From Chroogloeocystis siderophila 5.2 s.c.1 (GTDB taxonomy: Bacteria > Cyanobacteriota > Cyanobacteriia > Cyanobacteriales > Chroococcidiopsidaceae), in contig NZ_MRCC01000013.1 in NCBI RefSeq assembly GCF_001904655.1, positions 104,863 to 168,862 on the forward strand: a stretch of 64,000 nt of DNA, in the 5' to 3' direction. This document shows, piece by piece, positions 38,651 through 47,700 of this stretch; the stretch's first letter is position 1, and each line of letters opens with the position of its first letter. The position numbers and the translations under genes are program-made. The notes beneath the pieces were generated by a model. It made no database searches and was not told the DNA's origin. It was given only the letters and a program-made list of their open reading frames with translations.

Positions 38651-38943
38651 ATGAACTCTAACTTGCACGTTTTTAAACAGTGCGAATTATGTGATAGAGC
38701 CGTAGAGCATTTAACCGTGCATCACTTAATTCCTCGACAGAAAAAAGGTCATCATGAACCAAAAATTAATATATGTACCGCGTGTCACAAACAGATTCAT
38801 ACTTTATTTGATAACACGCGTTTAGCACAAGAGTTAAATTCGCTAGAAAAGCTAAAAATGAACCACAAATGAGCAGGTTTTTGGCTTGGGTACGCAAGCA
38901 AGATCCCAATAGACGTGTTAAGAGTGCGCGCACGCGGAAATAG
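38651..38943 (+). pseudogene. HNH endonuclease family protein, one-base frameshift
   Basis: The open frame to 38872 encodes 73 residues with the HNH zinc-binding pattern: CELC, HHLIPRQKKG, ICTACHKQIH. The tail expected after LEKLK is found in the next frame: NEPQMSRFLAWVRKQDPNRRVK and on to a TAG at 38941. Adding one A to the A5 run at 38854-38858 restores one 97-codon gene. HNH proteins of this size in cyanobacteria have no fixed role. Either this is a true frameshift or a homopolymer sequencing error. The HNH core itself is intact, so the short form might still fold. Confidence 0.75.
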
Positions 38944-38956
38944 ACGCACAATCAAA

Positions 38957-39454
38957 CTACCATCCCCAGGTTCCAGGACTGCCTTTGAATGGTCCTACAA
39001 TATCCTTGGTAATCCAACCTCCATAGAAGTTTCCTGGTTGGGGTTGTACTTGTTCGCCGTTAACGTAACAAGCATCCATTAAGTGTGGATAGAAAGCTAC
39101 ATAGTCTTTAATTTCAGCAAAAGTAGGAGTAGGGTCGGAATAAAACCACGCTGCGTTTGGAACTTGCTTGTCTCCTACCGCAACAGTGTAATATCCTGCA
39201 ATTCCTTTCCACTCACAAAAGCTAGATTGTGGAGTACGGATGAGGTACTCCATTTTGATATCACTTGGCGGAATGTAATAAACCGGTGGATGACTTGTTT
39301 CTAGTACTCGTTTGGCGTGATGGGTATCGGCGATCGCAATTTCATTAAAAATTACTTGAATATGCTTGTCGGTATCCTCTAAACGCGGCGGTCGGGGATA
39401 ATCCCATACTGATTCTTGTCCAGGTCCTGGCTGAATGCGATCGCGATTAACCAT
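38957..39454 (-). CDS. DUF427-domain protein
   Basis: The ATG at 39454 gives 165 residues matching DUF427: VWDYPRPPRLE, HPPVYYIPPSDIKMEYL, SFCEWKGIAGYYTV and AAWFYSDPTPTFAEIKDYVAFYP. The fold is a small beta barrel of unknown biochemical function, common in bacteria. An upstream ATG at 39478 adds eight residues and is less likely. It is 20 bp downstream of the COP23 gene's stop on the same strand, so co-transcription is possible. Confidence 0.85.
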   Translation of the reverse strand: MVNRDRIQPGPGQESVWDYPRPPRLEDTDKHIQVIFNEIAIADTHHAKRVLETSHPPVYYIPPSDIKMEYLIRTPQSSFCEWKGIAGYYTVAVGDKQVPNAAWFYSDPTPTFAEIKDYVAFYPHLMDACYVNGEQVQPQPGNFYGGWITKDIVGPFKGSPGTWGW

Positions 39455-39496
39455 GTTTAGCTCTTGAGCATTTAGCAATTAGCTCTACTTTAGCAG

Positions 39497-40291
39497 CTAA
39501 AACCTGCTAGGATTAAGTCTTCCAGAATTACTTGGTTGTGATCGTGTATTACTGCGGGCGGGAACGCCACCGCTGAGGCGAGAAGCATTACCTCCATCAG
39601 CGCGATCAAGGAAAGGTCTTAAGTCGATGCTGCGCGTACGTCGATTGTTACCACCAACAACTGAACGTCCTAAGTTAAATAGTCGATCGAGTTCGTTTCC
39701 ACGATTAGTATAAGTGTAGACGCCTGTTGTCTGTTGACCGCTATCGGCGATCGTCAAGTTTTCAAAGACGCGATCACGCGTTAAGATGGGGTCTTGTCCA
39801 GGAGGTACGGTAAAGACAATGCGACACGAGGGAACTCGTTGCGTAACAACGCAGACTGTATTGTAATTATTTTCTACGCCTGTTGTCAGTTCTAATAAAC
39901 CATCAGGACGATAAGACTCTAAGCGACGGCTAATTTCTTCACAACGCCGTTGTTCGCTCCAACCGCCACCTAATGCTGTGGGAGTAGCCCAGGGGAAGAA
40001 GCGGTTCGGTTGACTTTCCGGCTGATACATGACGGTATACTGACCATTATTCAATTGACACGTAAACCGCGTAGCTGTTGTTACACTAGGAACTGTTGAA
40101 CCATTCGGCGGTGTGGTTCCTGGAACGGGTGGTAGTGGCTCAGTATCAACAACAACAGGTGGTACTGTAGGATTCACCTGCGCTATCCAGTTATGATGCG
40201 GCGCAGCCATAACGCTATTACCCAGTAATGCGGTTGCTACCCCGACAGACAAACCAATACCTCGCCAAGCAAATTGCAATTGTGGTGACAT
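39497..40291 (-). CDS. COP23-domain secreted protein
   Basis: 264 residues with a signal peptide (about 1-29, ending VMAAPHH), a Pro-rich linker (about 40-70) and a COP23 domain (about 72-200: FTCQLNNGQYTVMYQPESQPNRFFPWATPTALGGGWSEQRRCEEISRRLE). Paired cysteines suggest disulfides in the periplasm or outside. The name comes from a circadian-oscillating polypeptide of cyanobacteria; function is unknown. The C-terminus is Asn/Arg/Ser-rich and disordered. Confidence 0.75.
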   Translation of the reverse strand: MSPQLQFAWRGIGLSVGVATALLGNSVMAAPHHNWIAQVNPTVPPVVVDTEPLPPVPGTTPPNGSTVPSVTTATRFTCQLNNGQYTVMYQPESQPNRFFPWATPTALGGGWSEQRRCEEISRRLESYRPDGLLELTTGVENNYNTVCVVTQRVPSCRIVFTVPPGQDPILTRDRVFENLTIADSGQQTTGVYTYTNRGNELDRLFNLGRSVVGGNNRRTRSIDLRPFLDRADGGNASRLSGGVPARSNTRSQPSNSGRLNPSRF

Positions 40292-40431
40292 AAGCGACTC
40301 CTCGATGTATAGCAGGGATCAGAGGTCAGGGATGAAACAGGGACAATGGCTGTGAGAGATTTTAGAGTGTGACCACTGCATAAAAAAAGGTGTTAGTAAC
40401 TCGCCTTCTCCGACCTCCGACCCCTATTTAC

Positions 40432-42024
40432 TTATCGTTGATGCTTTTTCCGTTCAGATTGTTTCGCTTGTAGCAATTTTTCTACCCTTTGTTTGATTTG
40501 GTTGTGGCGGGTGACTCCTTCATAAGCGTAGCGGTTGTAACCATAACGTTGAATGATTGATTCAAGATAGCGAATGCGATCGCTTGTGGCTGGGTGCGAA
40601 GATAGCCAGGTAAAGGGCGTCCCTGTTTCTTCTTTTTGAAGTGTCACCATCAAGTTACGTAAGCCATCCGCAGCGTAGCCTGTTGACGCTAAAAGTCGCG
40701 TACCTAAAACATCAGCTTGCTGTTCCATTTCACGGCTGTAATTGAGGGACACTAAATTCGCAACAGTACCGCCATAGGGGAAAAATTGCGTGACATTCGC
40801 AACAAGATTCCCTTCAGCGACTAACTGAAAACCATGCGACAAAACAGTATGGGCTAATTCATGCGCTAGTAAACCTGCTAATTCTGCCTCGGATTGAGCA
40901 CTGGTAATCGCTCCAGCATTGATAAATACTTTACCGCCTGGCAACGCGAAAGCGTTTAAATCTTTATCTAAAACTACATAAAATTCGTATTTAAAATCAT
41001 TACGTCCAGCCACTTGCGCGAGTCTTTGTCCAATTTCATTCACATAATCAACAACTGCTTTATCGGTGACTATTTCTAGCTGTTCTCGCGCTTGATTCGC
41101 GACAGATTCCCCAACCGCTGATTCGCCGCGTAGTAGCATTGCAGTAGTTTGTACTGCCGAGAAAGGGCCTAAAAGATTACCTGTAAGCGCGTAGCCTAAA
41201 GCACCAGTCAGAATATTAGCTATTGTATTGCCGGTTAACTCTCTCCGCAAGTGCTTTTGATATCGTTCTAGGTGAGAATCCGCGATTTCGATAAATTCGT
41301 TTGCGTGTTCTGCGTTTGAACTTCTAAGTAAAGCAAATTGGCGCGCAGCTAGCGATGCTTCCATCCATTGTTTGGATTGGGCAAGTGCGGTAACTTTGGC
41401 TTTGACTAAATCGGGTTGATCGGGATATAGCGTGACGGCGCGTTCTAAGACAGCGATCGCTTCTTTATTATGGTCAAATTTTTGTAATGCTTCAGCCAAT
41501 CGCAGATGACCAGGAATAAACTCCGGATATTGCTCGACTAATAACCGCAGCGGTACCATCATTCGGGAAGCAACTTTGTGTTGAAAAGCAGCTTCAGCTT
41601 CGCGCCAATAAACTTTACCTGCGGGAGGAAGTTGCGCAGGATCAACAATGGCGGGTGGACGTTGCACAACATCGGTTGAAGCTGTCGTAAATGGCGTTTT
41701 GACTTCGCGATAGAGTTTTTCGGCTGCGGCGAATTGTCCTCCTAAATACAATCGATCAGCTTCACTAATTTTTTGCTGACGCGCAATTTCTTCTGGACTC
41801 AGTTTTGCTGCGGCATTAAGTTTATCTACAATTTCTTGTGTAGATGCTGGTGGTTTGCTCTGGCTTGTTGCATTAACTTCGGGGTGAATCGATTCTCCCA
41901 CAACAGGTACAACGATCGCACTAGGACTAGCGTCTTTTACAGGTTCAGCTAAAACAATTGACGTTCCAGTAGAAAATAGAACCGCGTTCAAGCTGAGCAA
42001 CAGTGACTTCCAGATCGGTTTCAT
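40432..42024 (-). CDS. M48-family metalloprotease with TPR-like region
   Basis: Counting from the ATG at 42039, a signal peptide ends near residue 31 (SIVLAEP); the inner ATG at 42024 gives a more compact signal and is chosen. A TPR-like region at about 150-260 follows. The M48 peptidase core holds HELAH (His393, Glu394, His397 in the long numbering) and further ligand sequence EMEQQADVLGTRLL. The organisation resembles BepA/LoiP-type periplasmic proteases that look after outer-membrane proteins, although BepA has its TPRs on the other side. Periplasmic quality control is an inference. Confidence 0.82.
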   Translation of the reverse strand: MKPIWKSLLLSLNAVLFSTGTSIVLAEPVKDASPSAIVVPVVGESIHPEVNATSQSKPPASTQEIVDKLNAAAKLSPEEIARQQKISEADRLYLGGQFAAAEKLYREVKTPFTTASTDVVQRPPAIVDPAQLPPAGKVYWREAEAAFQHKVASRMMVPLRLLVEQYPEFIPGHLRLAEALQKFDHNKEAIAVLERAVTLYPDQPDLVKAKVTALAQSKQWMEASLAARQFALLRSSNAEHANEFIEIADSHLERYQKHLRRELTGNTIANILTGALGYALTGNLLGPFSAVQTTAMLLRGESAVGESVANQAREQLEIVTDKAVVDYVNEIGQRLAQVAGRNDFKYEFYVVLDKDLNAFALPGGKVFINAGAITSAQSEAELAGLLAHELAHTVLSHGFQLVAEGNLVANVTQFFPYGGTVANLVSLNYSREMEQQADVLGTRLLASTGYAADGLRNLMVTLQKEETGTPFTWLSSHPATSDRIRYLESIIQRYGYNRYAYEGVTRHNQIKQRVEKLLQAKQSERKKHQR

Positions 42025-42039
42025 AAGCGGAAAGCTCAA

Positions 42040-42694
42040 TTGCTGGTTGAGTTTATTCTCAGTTTAGGCACTTATCTCGCGATAAAACACAAAGTTTAGC
42101 AAATAAAATCACGATTATCGACTCTGCTTGCCGGCGAGTTGTGAGTTGCCAGTCATTACCTTCATTCTCACTCACTAACTCGTTTTGCTTTAATTATTAG
42201 TATCAATTTAATCAACTACTCAATTGTGTTAAACAATAACTTAAAGATTGATGTTTATTGCGTCTTTTCTTAATCAATGTATATCGATGATTTAGCGCTA
42301 TAAAGCATAGGTTCATCTCGAAGGTTTTGTAAAGTATTTAATATACATTTTTGTAGAAAAATGTGAAATAATATAAGTTATTGGCTAAATATTTCTGTAA
42401 ATTTCAAGTAATAACTAGATGACTTTTTTGAAGATATTATCTACAAACTTTGCTTAGCCTAATCGGCGCGAATATATTTCAAAAACTTATGAAAAATAAA
42501 AGTTTTTCTAATATCAAAAAAGAAGAAATCTTTAAGATATAATACCGAGGTCTAGTGATTTGATCTTATTGAAGTACTTTTCTGCTTTTTCGAGTTTATT
42601 GAATTTGTCTTTTTTACCACAGTAAAGTTCTGCATCTTTGCGTTGCAGAATATGTATAAAAAGTTTCTTGGCATTGAGGAAATTTCTGATCTAT
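42040..42694. other. Intergenic region upstream of the Crp-family regulator
   Basis: About 650 bp of AT-rich sequence between divergent genes with no open frame I believe and no clear repeat. It should contain both promoters. TTGCGTTGCAGAA and nearby palindromic strings close to 42640 could be regulator sites but are not convincing. Confidence 0.45.
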
Positions 42695-43411
42695 ATGTGC
42701 AAAAAATTGAATCAGCATGACAATAGGCTGTTTGCGGCTTTGCCAAGTGAAGACTATCAGCGTCTTGCGCCCCATCTAGAAGTTGTTTCACTGCCTTTTC
42801 AAAGGGTGTTGCACAATGCAGGGGAGGTGATTTTGGATGTCTACTTTCCCACAACCGCGATGATTTCCGCCGTCTCGATTATGCAAGACGGTTCAATTAT
42901 CGAAGTGGGGATAGTTGCTAAAGAAGGTATGGTGGGTATTCCTGTTTGCTGGGGCGATGATACCGCAGTTCACCAAACCGTGGTGCAGATTCCTGGTGAT
43001 GCGTTGAAAATGAAAGCAGAAATCTTGAAGGAGGAGTTTTACCGAGGTGGTGCATTACAAAAACTCCTGCTGCGTTATACGCAAGCCCTGTACACGCAAG
43101 CGGGACAATCTGCGGCTTGCAATCGGTTGCATACATTGGAGGAAAGGCTTTCGCGCTGGTTACTCACAGTCAGCGATCGCGTCGAATCAGAAGAATTAGC
43201 ATTAACGCAAGAATTTATAGCTCAAATGCTCGGAACGCGCCGTAGTGGTGTTACGGTAGCTGCAAGTACGCTGAGTCGAGCGGGAATGATTCGCTACAGT
43301 CGTGGCAAAATCAATATTACCGACCGCAAAGCGCTCGAATTAACCGCATGTGAGTGTTATCAGGTAATCAAGGGAGAATATCAGCGACTGCTTGGTTCTA
43401 AGAATGGCTAG
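42695..43411 (+). CDS. Crp/Fnr-family transcriptional regulator
   Basis: Starting at ATG 42695, 238 residues: a cyclic-nucleotide-binding-like beta barrel (about 10-125) and a winged helix-turn-helix (about 150-225) with LTQEFIAQMLGTRRSGVTVAASTL as the recognition region. The barrel lacks the Arg/Glu set that binds cAMP in CRP, so the ligand is unknown. This type is widespread in cyanobacteria and rhizobia. The earlier in-frame ATG at 42638 adds a stretch that looks untranslated. No target can be named. Confidence 0.8.
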   Translation: MCKKLNQHDNRLFAALPSEDYQRLAPHLEVVSLPFQRVLHNAGEVILDVYFPTTAMISAVSIMQDGSIIEVGIVAKEGMVGIPVCWGDDTAVHQTVVQIPGDALKMKAEILKEEFYRGGALQKLLLRYTQALYTQAGQSAACNRLHTLEERLSRWLLTVSDRVESEELALTQEFIAQMLGTRRSGVTVAASTLSRAGMIRYSRGKINITDRKALELTACECYQVIKGEYQRLLGSKNG

Positions 43412-43589
43412 CTTGCTCAAGCTATTTTATACGAGTTTTCTTATATGTTCGGAACCGTACAGATAAACTCTGACTCCTTTGCGTATCCTGATTAAGATAC
43501 AAATTTTAGTTAAGTTAGTCGTTGTACGCAAAGTGTACCTCAATCAACATAGGTTTTGCAGTTCGTCTTCTGGACAAGAAGAGATTGGC

Positions 43590-43766
43590 ATGAATGACTC
43601 CACAAACAACAACGATGATGCTCACCAAAAGGCTATTGAACAACTTTGGGGAGATAGTTTGAGAAAACTAACACCAAAACAGCGTCAATTAGTCATCGAG
43701 ATTCTCAAGAACATGAAAAAAAAGAGACCATCACGCTGTCTTCTCAAGGTAAATATTTCAATATAA
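43590..43766 (+). CDS. Small hypothetical protein
   Basis: From the ATG at 43590, 58 residues: an Asn/Asp-rich start and a helical stretch KAIEQLWGDSLRKLTPKQRQLVIEILKNM, ending in a basic tail. A longer form from 43479 exists but its first 37 residues look untranslated. GAAGAGAT before the ATG is a weak ribosome binding site. Unknown function. Confidence 0.4.
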   Translation: MNDSTNNNDDAHQKAIEQLWGDSLRKLTPKQRQLVIEILKNMKKKRPSRCLLKVNISI

Positions 43767-43941
43767 ATAAAAGTTTAACAATTTATTGTATCAAATTTTG
43801 CAGATCGAGGTTCGAGCAATTGTTTTCTCAAAGGCAATGAGGAGAGAATTTAGTTAAGTGTAAACGCTTCTAAATTAAGTAATTGTGATAAAATAACTGT
43901 AAAATCAATACACTATCTAAGTGATTTATTCTAAGTGCAAG

Positions 43942-44991
43942 CTATTCTTGCAAAATTGCGTTCAATAGCAGTTCTGTGCTAAAGCGGACAACATCGGTGC
44001 AAGGGAGATTTGTATCAGTTTGAACTTGCGCGATCGCAGACTCGGCAGCAGATTGATCTAAATGTGCGGTATTGAGTGCGATTCCCGCAACTTTCACGGG
44101 TGCAAACGCACCAGCAGCAGTAGCAACGCTTTCGTAGAGTTTGACAACTTCGGATAAGGGTGGAATCGGTACGTGGGGATGGTTGCGGATGTGCGCTTGT
44201 TCGGCACGATGCACTAAAATTAAGTGTGTTGGTTGCGTGCCACGAAGGAGGGGTAACGTTGCCGTTGAACCAGGATGCAATAGCGAACCTTGTCCTTCGA
44301 TAAAGAGAATGTCGTTATCTGCACCGTAGCGTAAAACGAGTTGTTCGACAGCACCCGCCGCAAAATCGACGCGTACTGCATCTAAGGGAATACCATCACC
44401 AGAAATCATAATGCCTGCTTGTCCTGTGGCAAGGAACTGAGAACGCAATCCTTGTTTTTTCGCAGCGGCGTTGAGTTCCAAACTTGCAGACATTTTGCCG
44501 ACAGCCATATCTGTTCCCACGGTTAACACACGGCGACACGAGAGCGATCGCGCTTTACCACTACCGATGGTTAAATTGGGGGGTTCTTGACGCACATCCC
44601 AGATTGTTTGTCCTTTTTGCAGATGTGATCGCAACTCTGGAATTGTGGCAAGTGGAGTGTGCAATCCGTTGACTATGGATAATCCGGCGGTGACGGCGCA
44701 TTTGATTTCCTGCAACCATGCTTGCGGTAAGACGCCGCCAGAGGGTGCAATACCAATTGCCAGGACATTTGGGGTATAATTTAATGCATCAGCTACTGAT
44801 GCAACGATCGGGATATCAATTGCGATACCGGTTAATTTAGATAAGGATTCTCCGGCACAATCTTTGTCGATGACAGCAACGATAGGAGATTGACTGTAGC
44901 GCAGAAGTGCTAACCCTGTTTTTCCGTTACCATTTCCGCGAATTCCTTCATGTAGCAGAATTGCGATTCGTTGATTCTCTTCAAGCTGCAC
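43942..44991 (-). CDS. DUF1611/DgcN-like protein
   Basis: 349 residues. The N-terminal Rossmann-like part (VAVIDKDCAGES.. ) and the P-loop-like C-terminal part (VGTDMAVGKMSASLELNAAAKKQG, then FIEGQGSLLHPG) are the DUF1611 layout. Characterised members (DgcN) acetylate D-glutamate in marine bacteria, working with the racemase DgcA. Here the gene overlaps by 11 bp the end of an enolase-superfamily epimerase gene of the DgcA type, the same partnership. I therefore suggest a D-glutamate or related D-amino-acid route, as inference. Confidence 0.75.
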   Translation of the reverse strand: MQLEENQRIAILLHEGIRGNGNGKTGLALLRYSQSPIVAVIDKDCAGESLSKLTGIAIDIPIVASVADALNYTPNVLAIGIAPSGGVLPQAWLQEIKCAVTAGLSIVNGLHTPLATIPELRSHLQKGQTIWDVRQEPPNLTIGSGKARSLSCRRVLTVGTDMAVGKMSASLELNAAAKKQGLRSQFLATGQAGIMISGDGIPLDAVRVDFAAGAVEQLVLRYGADNDILFIEGQGSLLHPGSTATLPLLRGTQPTHLILVHRAEQAHIRNHPHVPIPPLSEVVKLYESVATAAGAFAPVKVAGIALNTAHLDQSAAESAIAQVQTDTNLPCTDVVRFSTELLLNAILQE

Positions 44992-46027
44992 TGCGTTCTA
45001 CTCCTAATCCTGGTTTATGATTGGGGATAACCCGCCCTTTATTGAGTATTGCACCGCTAAACGGATCGTCGATTAAATTCATATGGCTATCTAAATCTAA
45101 ATAATCTGCTAGAGGTGCAAGTTGCGCGGCTGCGGTATTGGCTAGCGCACTATCAGAATAGCAACCAAACATGACTTGTAATCCATAAGCGCGCGCGGTA
45201 TGTACCATGCGAATTGCTTCGGTTAAGCCTCCAGCTTTCATCAGTTTGATGTTTATGCCATCAACGCAACGTGCAAGTTGCGGAATATCAGCGCTAGTAT
45301 GACAGCTTTCATCTACAAAAATAGGCAACGGCGATCGCTTTTTTAGTTCTGCTAGTTGTTCTTCTGCACCTTGTGCTAAAGGTTGTTCGATATACTTAAC
45401 ACCCGCATCGGCTAACCAATTGCACATTTCTACTGCATCTTCGAGATTCCACCCACCATTTGCGTCTACAAAGATATCTTGTGTCGTTGCGGCTTCTTTT
45501 ACTGCTAAGAACATAGCGCGATCAGCGGTGATACCTATGGGATTACCTAGTTTAATTTTAATAACGCGCACGTCGGCAAACTGTAGCCAATCGCGCACTC
45601 GCGTTTGTGCGCCTGCGGGGGAATTAATTCCAATTGTGACAGAGGTAGGAACAATGCGCGAGCAATTTAATCCCCAAATTTGCCACAAGGGTAAGCCTAC
45701 GCACTTACCAAACCAGTCGTGTAACGCCATATCTACTGCTGCTTTTGCTGCTGACGGGAGTTGAGTGTTATGCAGTAGAGTTTCAATTTGCTGGCGCTGC
45801 CACGGGGTATAGGCTTCTAATTGGGGAATGATTTGCTGTAATGCTTGTTGGAGAGTTTCTGTGGATTGTCGAGAGTTTGCTAGTGAAAATGGCGATGCTT
45901 CTCCCCAGCCAACGATGCGATCATGTTCTAGCTTAATCCACAAGTTTGTTGTTTGGGCTGTTGTTCCTCGACTAATGGTTAAGGGAAAGCGTTTGTTTAC
46001 GGTGAAGGTTTCAAGTTCGATTCGCAT
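44981..46027 (-). CDS. Enolase-superfamily dipeptide epimerase / DgcA-like racemase
   Basis: The ATG at 46027 gives 348 residues; the longer frame to 46099 reads into a dispersed repeat and is rejected. The mandelate racemase/muconate lactonising fold is complete: the base pair Lys in VIKIKLG, metal ligands Asp, Glu and Asp in FVDANGGW, YIEQPL and FVDESC, and the second Lys in INIKLMKAGG. This pattern fits L-Ala-D/L-Glu epimerases and N-acetyl-D-glutamate racemase DgcA. The overlap with a DgcN-like gene favours the latter; peptidoglycan dipeptide recycling is the alternative. Confidence 0.82.
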   Translation of the reverse strand: MRIELETFTVNKRFPLTISRGTTAQTTNLWIKLEHDRIVGWGEASPFSLANSRQSTETLQQALQQIIPQLEAYTPWQRQQIETLLHNTQLPSAAKAAVDMALHDWFGKCVGLPLWQIWGLNCSRIVPTSVTIGINSPAGAQTRVRDWLQFADVRVIKIKLGNPIGITADRAMFLAVKEAATTQDIFVDANGGWNLEDAVEMCNWLADAGVKYIEQPLAQGAEEQLAELKKRSPLPIFVDESCHTSADIPQLARCVDGINIKLMKAGGLTEAIRMVHTARAYGLQVMFGCYSDSALANTAAAQLAPLADYLDLDSHMNLIDDPFSGAILNKGRVIPNHKPGLGVERSAA

Positions 46028-46046
46028 GGAGTAGAGATTGTTTTTT

Positions 46047-46110
46047 TTATAAACTACATAGGCGTAGCCTTCCCATAGGGTAGGACACAAAGAACACAAA
46101 GGTAAGAATT
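46047..46110. repeat. Repeat core, copy D (no clear ends)
   Basis: AACTACATAGGCGTAGCCTTCCC and the following TAGGACACAAAG..ACACAAAGG match the core of copy C (59636-59781) nearly base for base. Terminal TATAGCAATC sequences are not evident. It lies in the 5' region of the epimerase gene and creates a false N-terminal extension. Confidence 0.7.
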
Positions 46111-46174
46111 GGAAAGCATTTAGTCTTAGTGTATATGTTACAGTTCTGATTGTTATTTTAAATTTTGGTATTTT

Positions 46175-46744
46175 ATGGATTTAAAAGAATGGAAAATTTT
46201 GAGTTCTAGGATGGTTATTGATAATCAATGGTGTAAAGTCCGTCAAGATGAAATTGAGTTACCGAATGGAAAGATTATTGATGACTATTTTATTAATATT
46301 CGACTTGATGTCGCTTTGATTTTACCCATCACTAGCAATCAAGAAATTATATTTGTGCGTCAATATCGACATGGTGCAGGTGAAATCTTACTAGAACTTC
46401 CTGCAGGAACATTTGATACTCAGCTAGAAGATCCTCAAGTTGCAGCCTTACGCGAATTAAAAGAAGAAACTGGATATATAGCCAAAACAACAATACCACT
46501 CGGAATTCTCTACGACAATCCGGTAAAAGACTCGAACAAAATTTATTTATTTCTAGCACAAGATGCTACAAAAGCTGGTCAACAAGAATTAGATCCTACA
46601 GAAGAAATAGAAGTCATCCTCATTCCAGTCTCAAAAGTTATGGAAAAAATAGCAATTGGAGAAATCAATGTAGCTGGAACTGTATCTGCTATCTTTATGG
46701 GCTTAAACTATCTAAATAACTTACACCTAACCCACAAAATTTGA
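46175..46744 (+). CDS. NUDIX hydrolase (ADP-ribose pyrophosphatase-like)
   Basis: 189 residues with a NUDIX box ending REL(K)EETGY and the Glu at the correct distance; the glycine before it is shifted by one residue (PAGTFDTQLEDPQVAAL). The preceding FVRQYRHG and ELPAGT are typical of ADP-ribose and sugar-nucleotide pyrophosphatases. The enzyme would clean up nucleotide sugars in the cytoplasm. ATG at 46175. It is divergent from the epimerase gene. Confidence 0.82.
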   Translation: MDLKEWKILSSRMVIDNQWCKVRQDEIELPNGKIIDDYFINIRLDVALILPITSNQEIIFVRQYRHGAGEILLELPAGTFDTQLEDPQVAALRELKEETGYIAKTTIPLGILYDNPVKDSNKIYLFLAQDATKAGQQELDPTEEIEVILIPVSKVMEKIAIGEINVAGTVSAIFMGLNYLNNLHLTHKI

Positions 46745-46764
46745 ATGTTTCTCCTCTGCTTCCC

Positions 46765-47685
46765 CTACCGCTGCCACTGCTGCAAAATATAACCATAAAA
46801 ACTCGACTTATCAACTTTATCCATTGCCCAAACTTTGCGCCCGCCAGGTGTGATTTTTGTTCGTCCCTGACTTATACCACTTGTCACAATTTCGGTTTCC
46901 CATTCGCGTAATTCATAAAACTCTGGATGCGCGAGATAGGCAGTTGCTAAGACATCCCAAAAATAATAATCTTGAGGAATCACCAAGGCGTAACATTGCC
47001 CTACTAAATCAGATAGCGGATAGTGACGTTGTTTGCCCATTTGATAGACAATTTCTGATGTCACGGGAACCGTATTCGTTAAATCTAACGGACACATGAT
47101 AATTTCAATTTGAGTTTGCCAGACTCGCGCTGCTGAAATTGGGTCCCAATATACATTCCACTCCGCCGAACCATCTTGTCCAGCTTCTAAGCTTTTTTCC
47201 ACATTGCCAGCAACATTCAACGCCCCTCCCATCCAGACAATTTTGGCAATTTTCGCCTCGATTTCTGGCGCGGTATCTAAGGCAACAGCAACTGTTGTGA
47301 GTGGACCTGTTACCATCAGTGTTACAGGTTCAGGTGCATCTAGTAACACGCGTACCATAAATTCTTGTCCGGTTTCAGCAACTAAAGGTGTTTTAATTTC
47401 GCTTTGATTAAGAATCGGGAGATGATCGACAATGAATGAATCGCGGCGATAAAGTCTGGGGAAAGGATTGATACCGCGTACAGTACTTTCAGCTACTACA
47501 ATGTCTTCACGCCCCATCAAATCTAGAATCTTGCGCGTCGCGCTAACAGCCGGTTGTGCGTAACAATCCGCCGGAGTCACGACAACGCCTAAAGGTTGTA
47601 TCCGATCCATCGTCATCAGCAGCATTGTTGCGAGATAATCATCAACACCACCATCGTGATCCATGAGTACGAGTTGTTTGGACAT
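46765..47685 (-). CDS. Nucleoside hydrolase (inosine/uridine-preferring family)
   Basis: From the ATG at 47685 the protein has 306 residues with the calcium-binding signature MDHDGGVDDYLA at the N-terminus and MVTGPLTTVAVAL in the middle. These enzymes split nucleosides into base and ribose. The longer frame to 47748 overlaps the divergent deaminase gene and is rejected. Only 15 bp separate the two start codons, and both products fit nucleoside/base salvage. Confidence 0.85.
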   Translation of the reverse strand: MSKQLVLMDHDGGVDDYLATMLLMTMDRIQPLGVVVTPADCYAQPAVSATRKILDLMGREDIVVAESTVRGINPFPRLYRRDSFIVDHLPILNQSEIKTPLVAETGQEFMVRVLLDAPEPVTLMVTGPLTTVAVALDTAPEIEAKIAKIVWMGGALNVAGNVEKSLEAGQDGSAEWNVYWDPISAARVWQTQIEIIMCPLDLTNTVPVTSEIVYQMGKQRHYPLSDLVGQCYALVIPQDYYFWDVLATAYLAHPEFYELREWETEIVTSGISQGRTKITPGGRKVWAMDKVDKSSFYGYILQQWQR

Positions 47686-47700
47686 AGTTAGGGAGATTTT

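Noticed and set aside
46028..46099. N-terminal extension of the epimerase gene (MCSLCPTLWEGYAY...)
   Set aside because: It is encoded by the dispersed repeat core D; family proteins start at the MRIELETF position.
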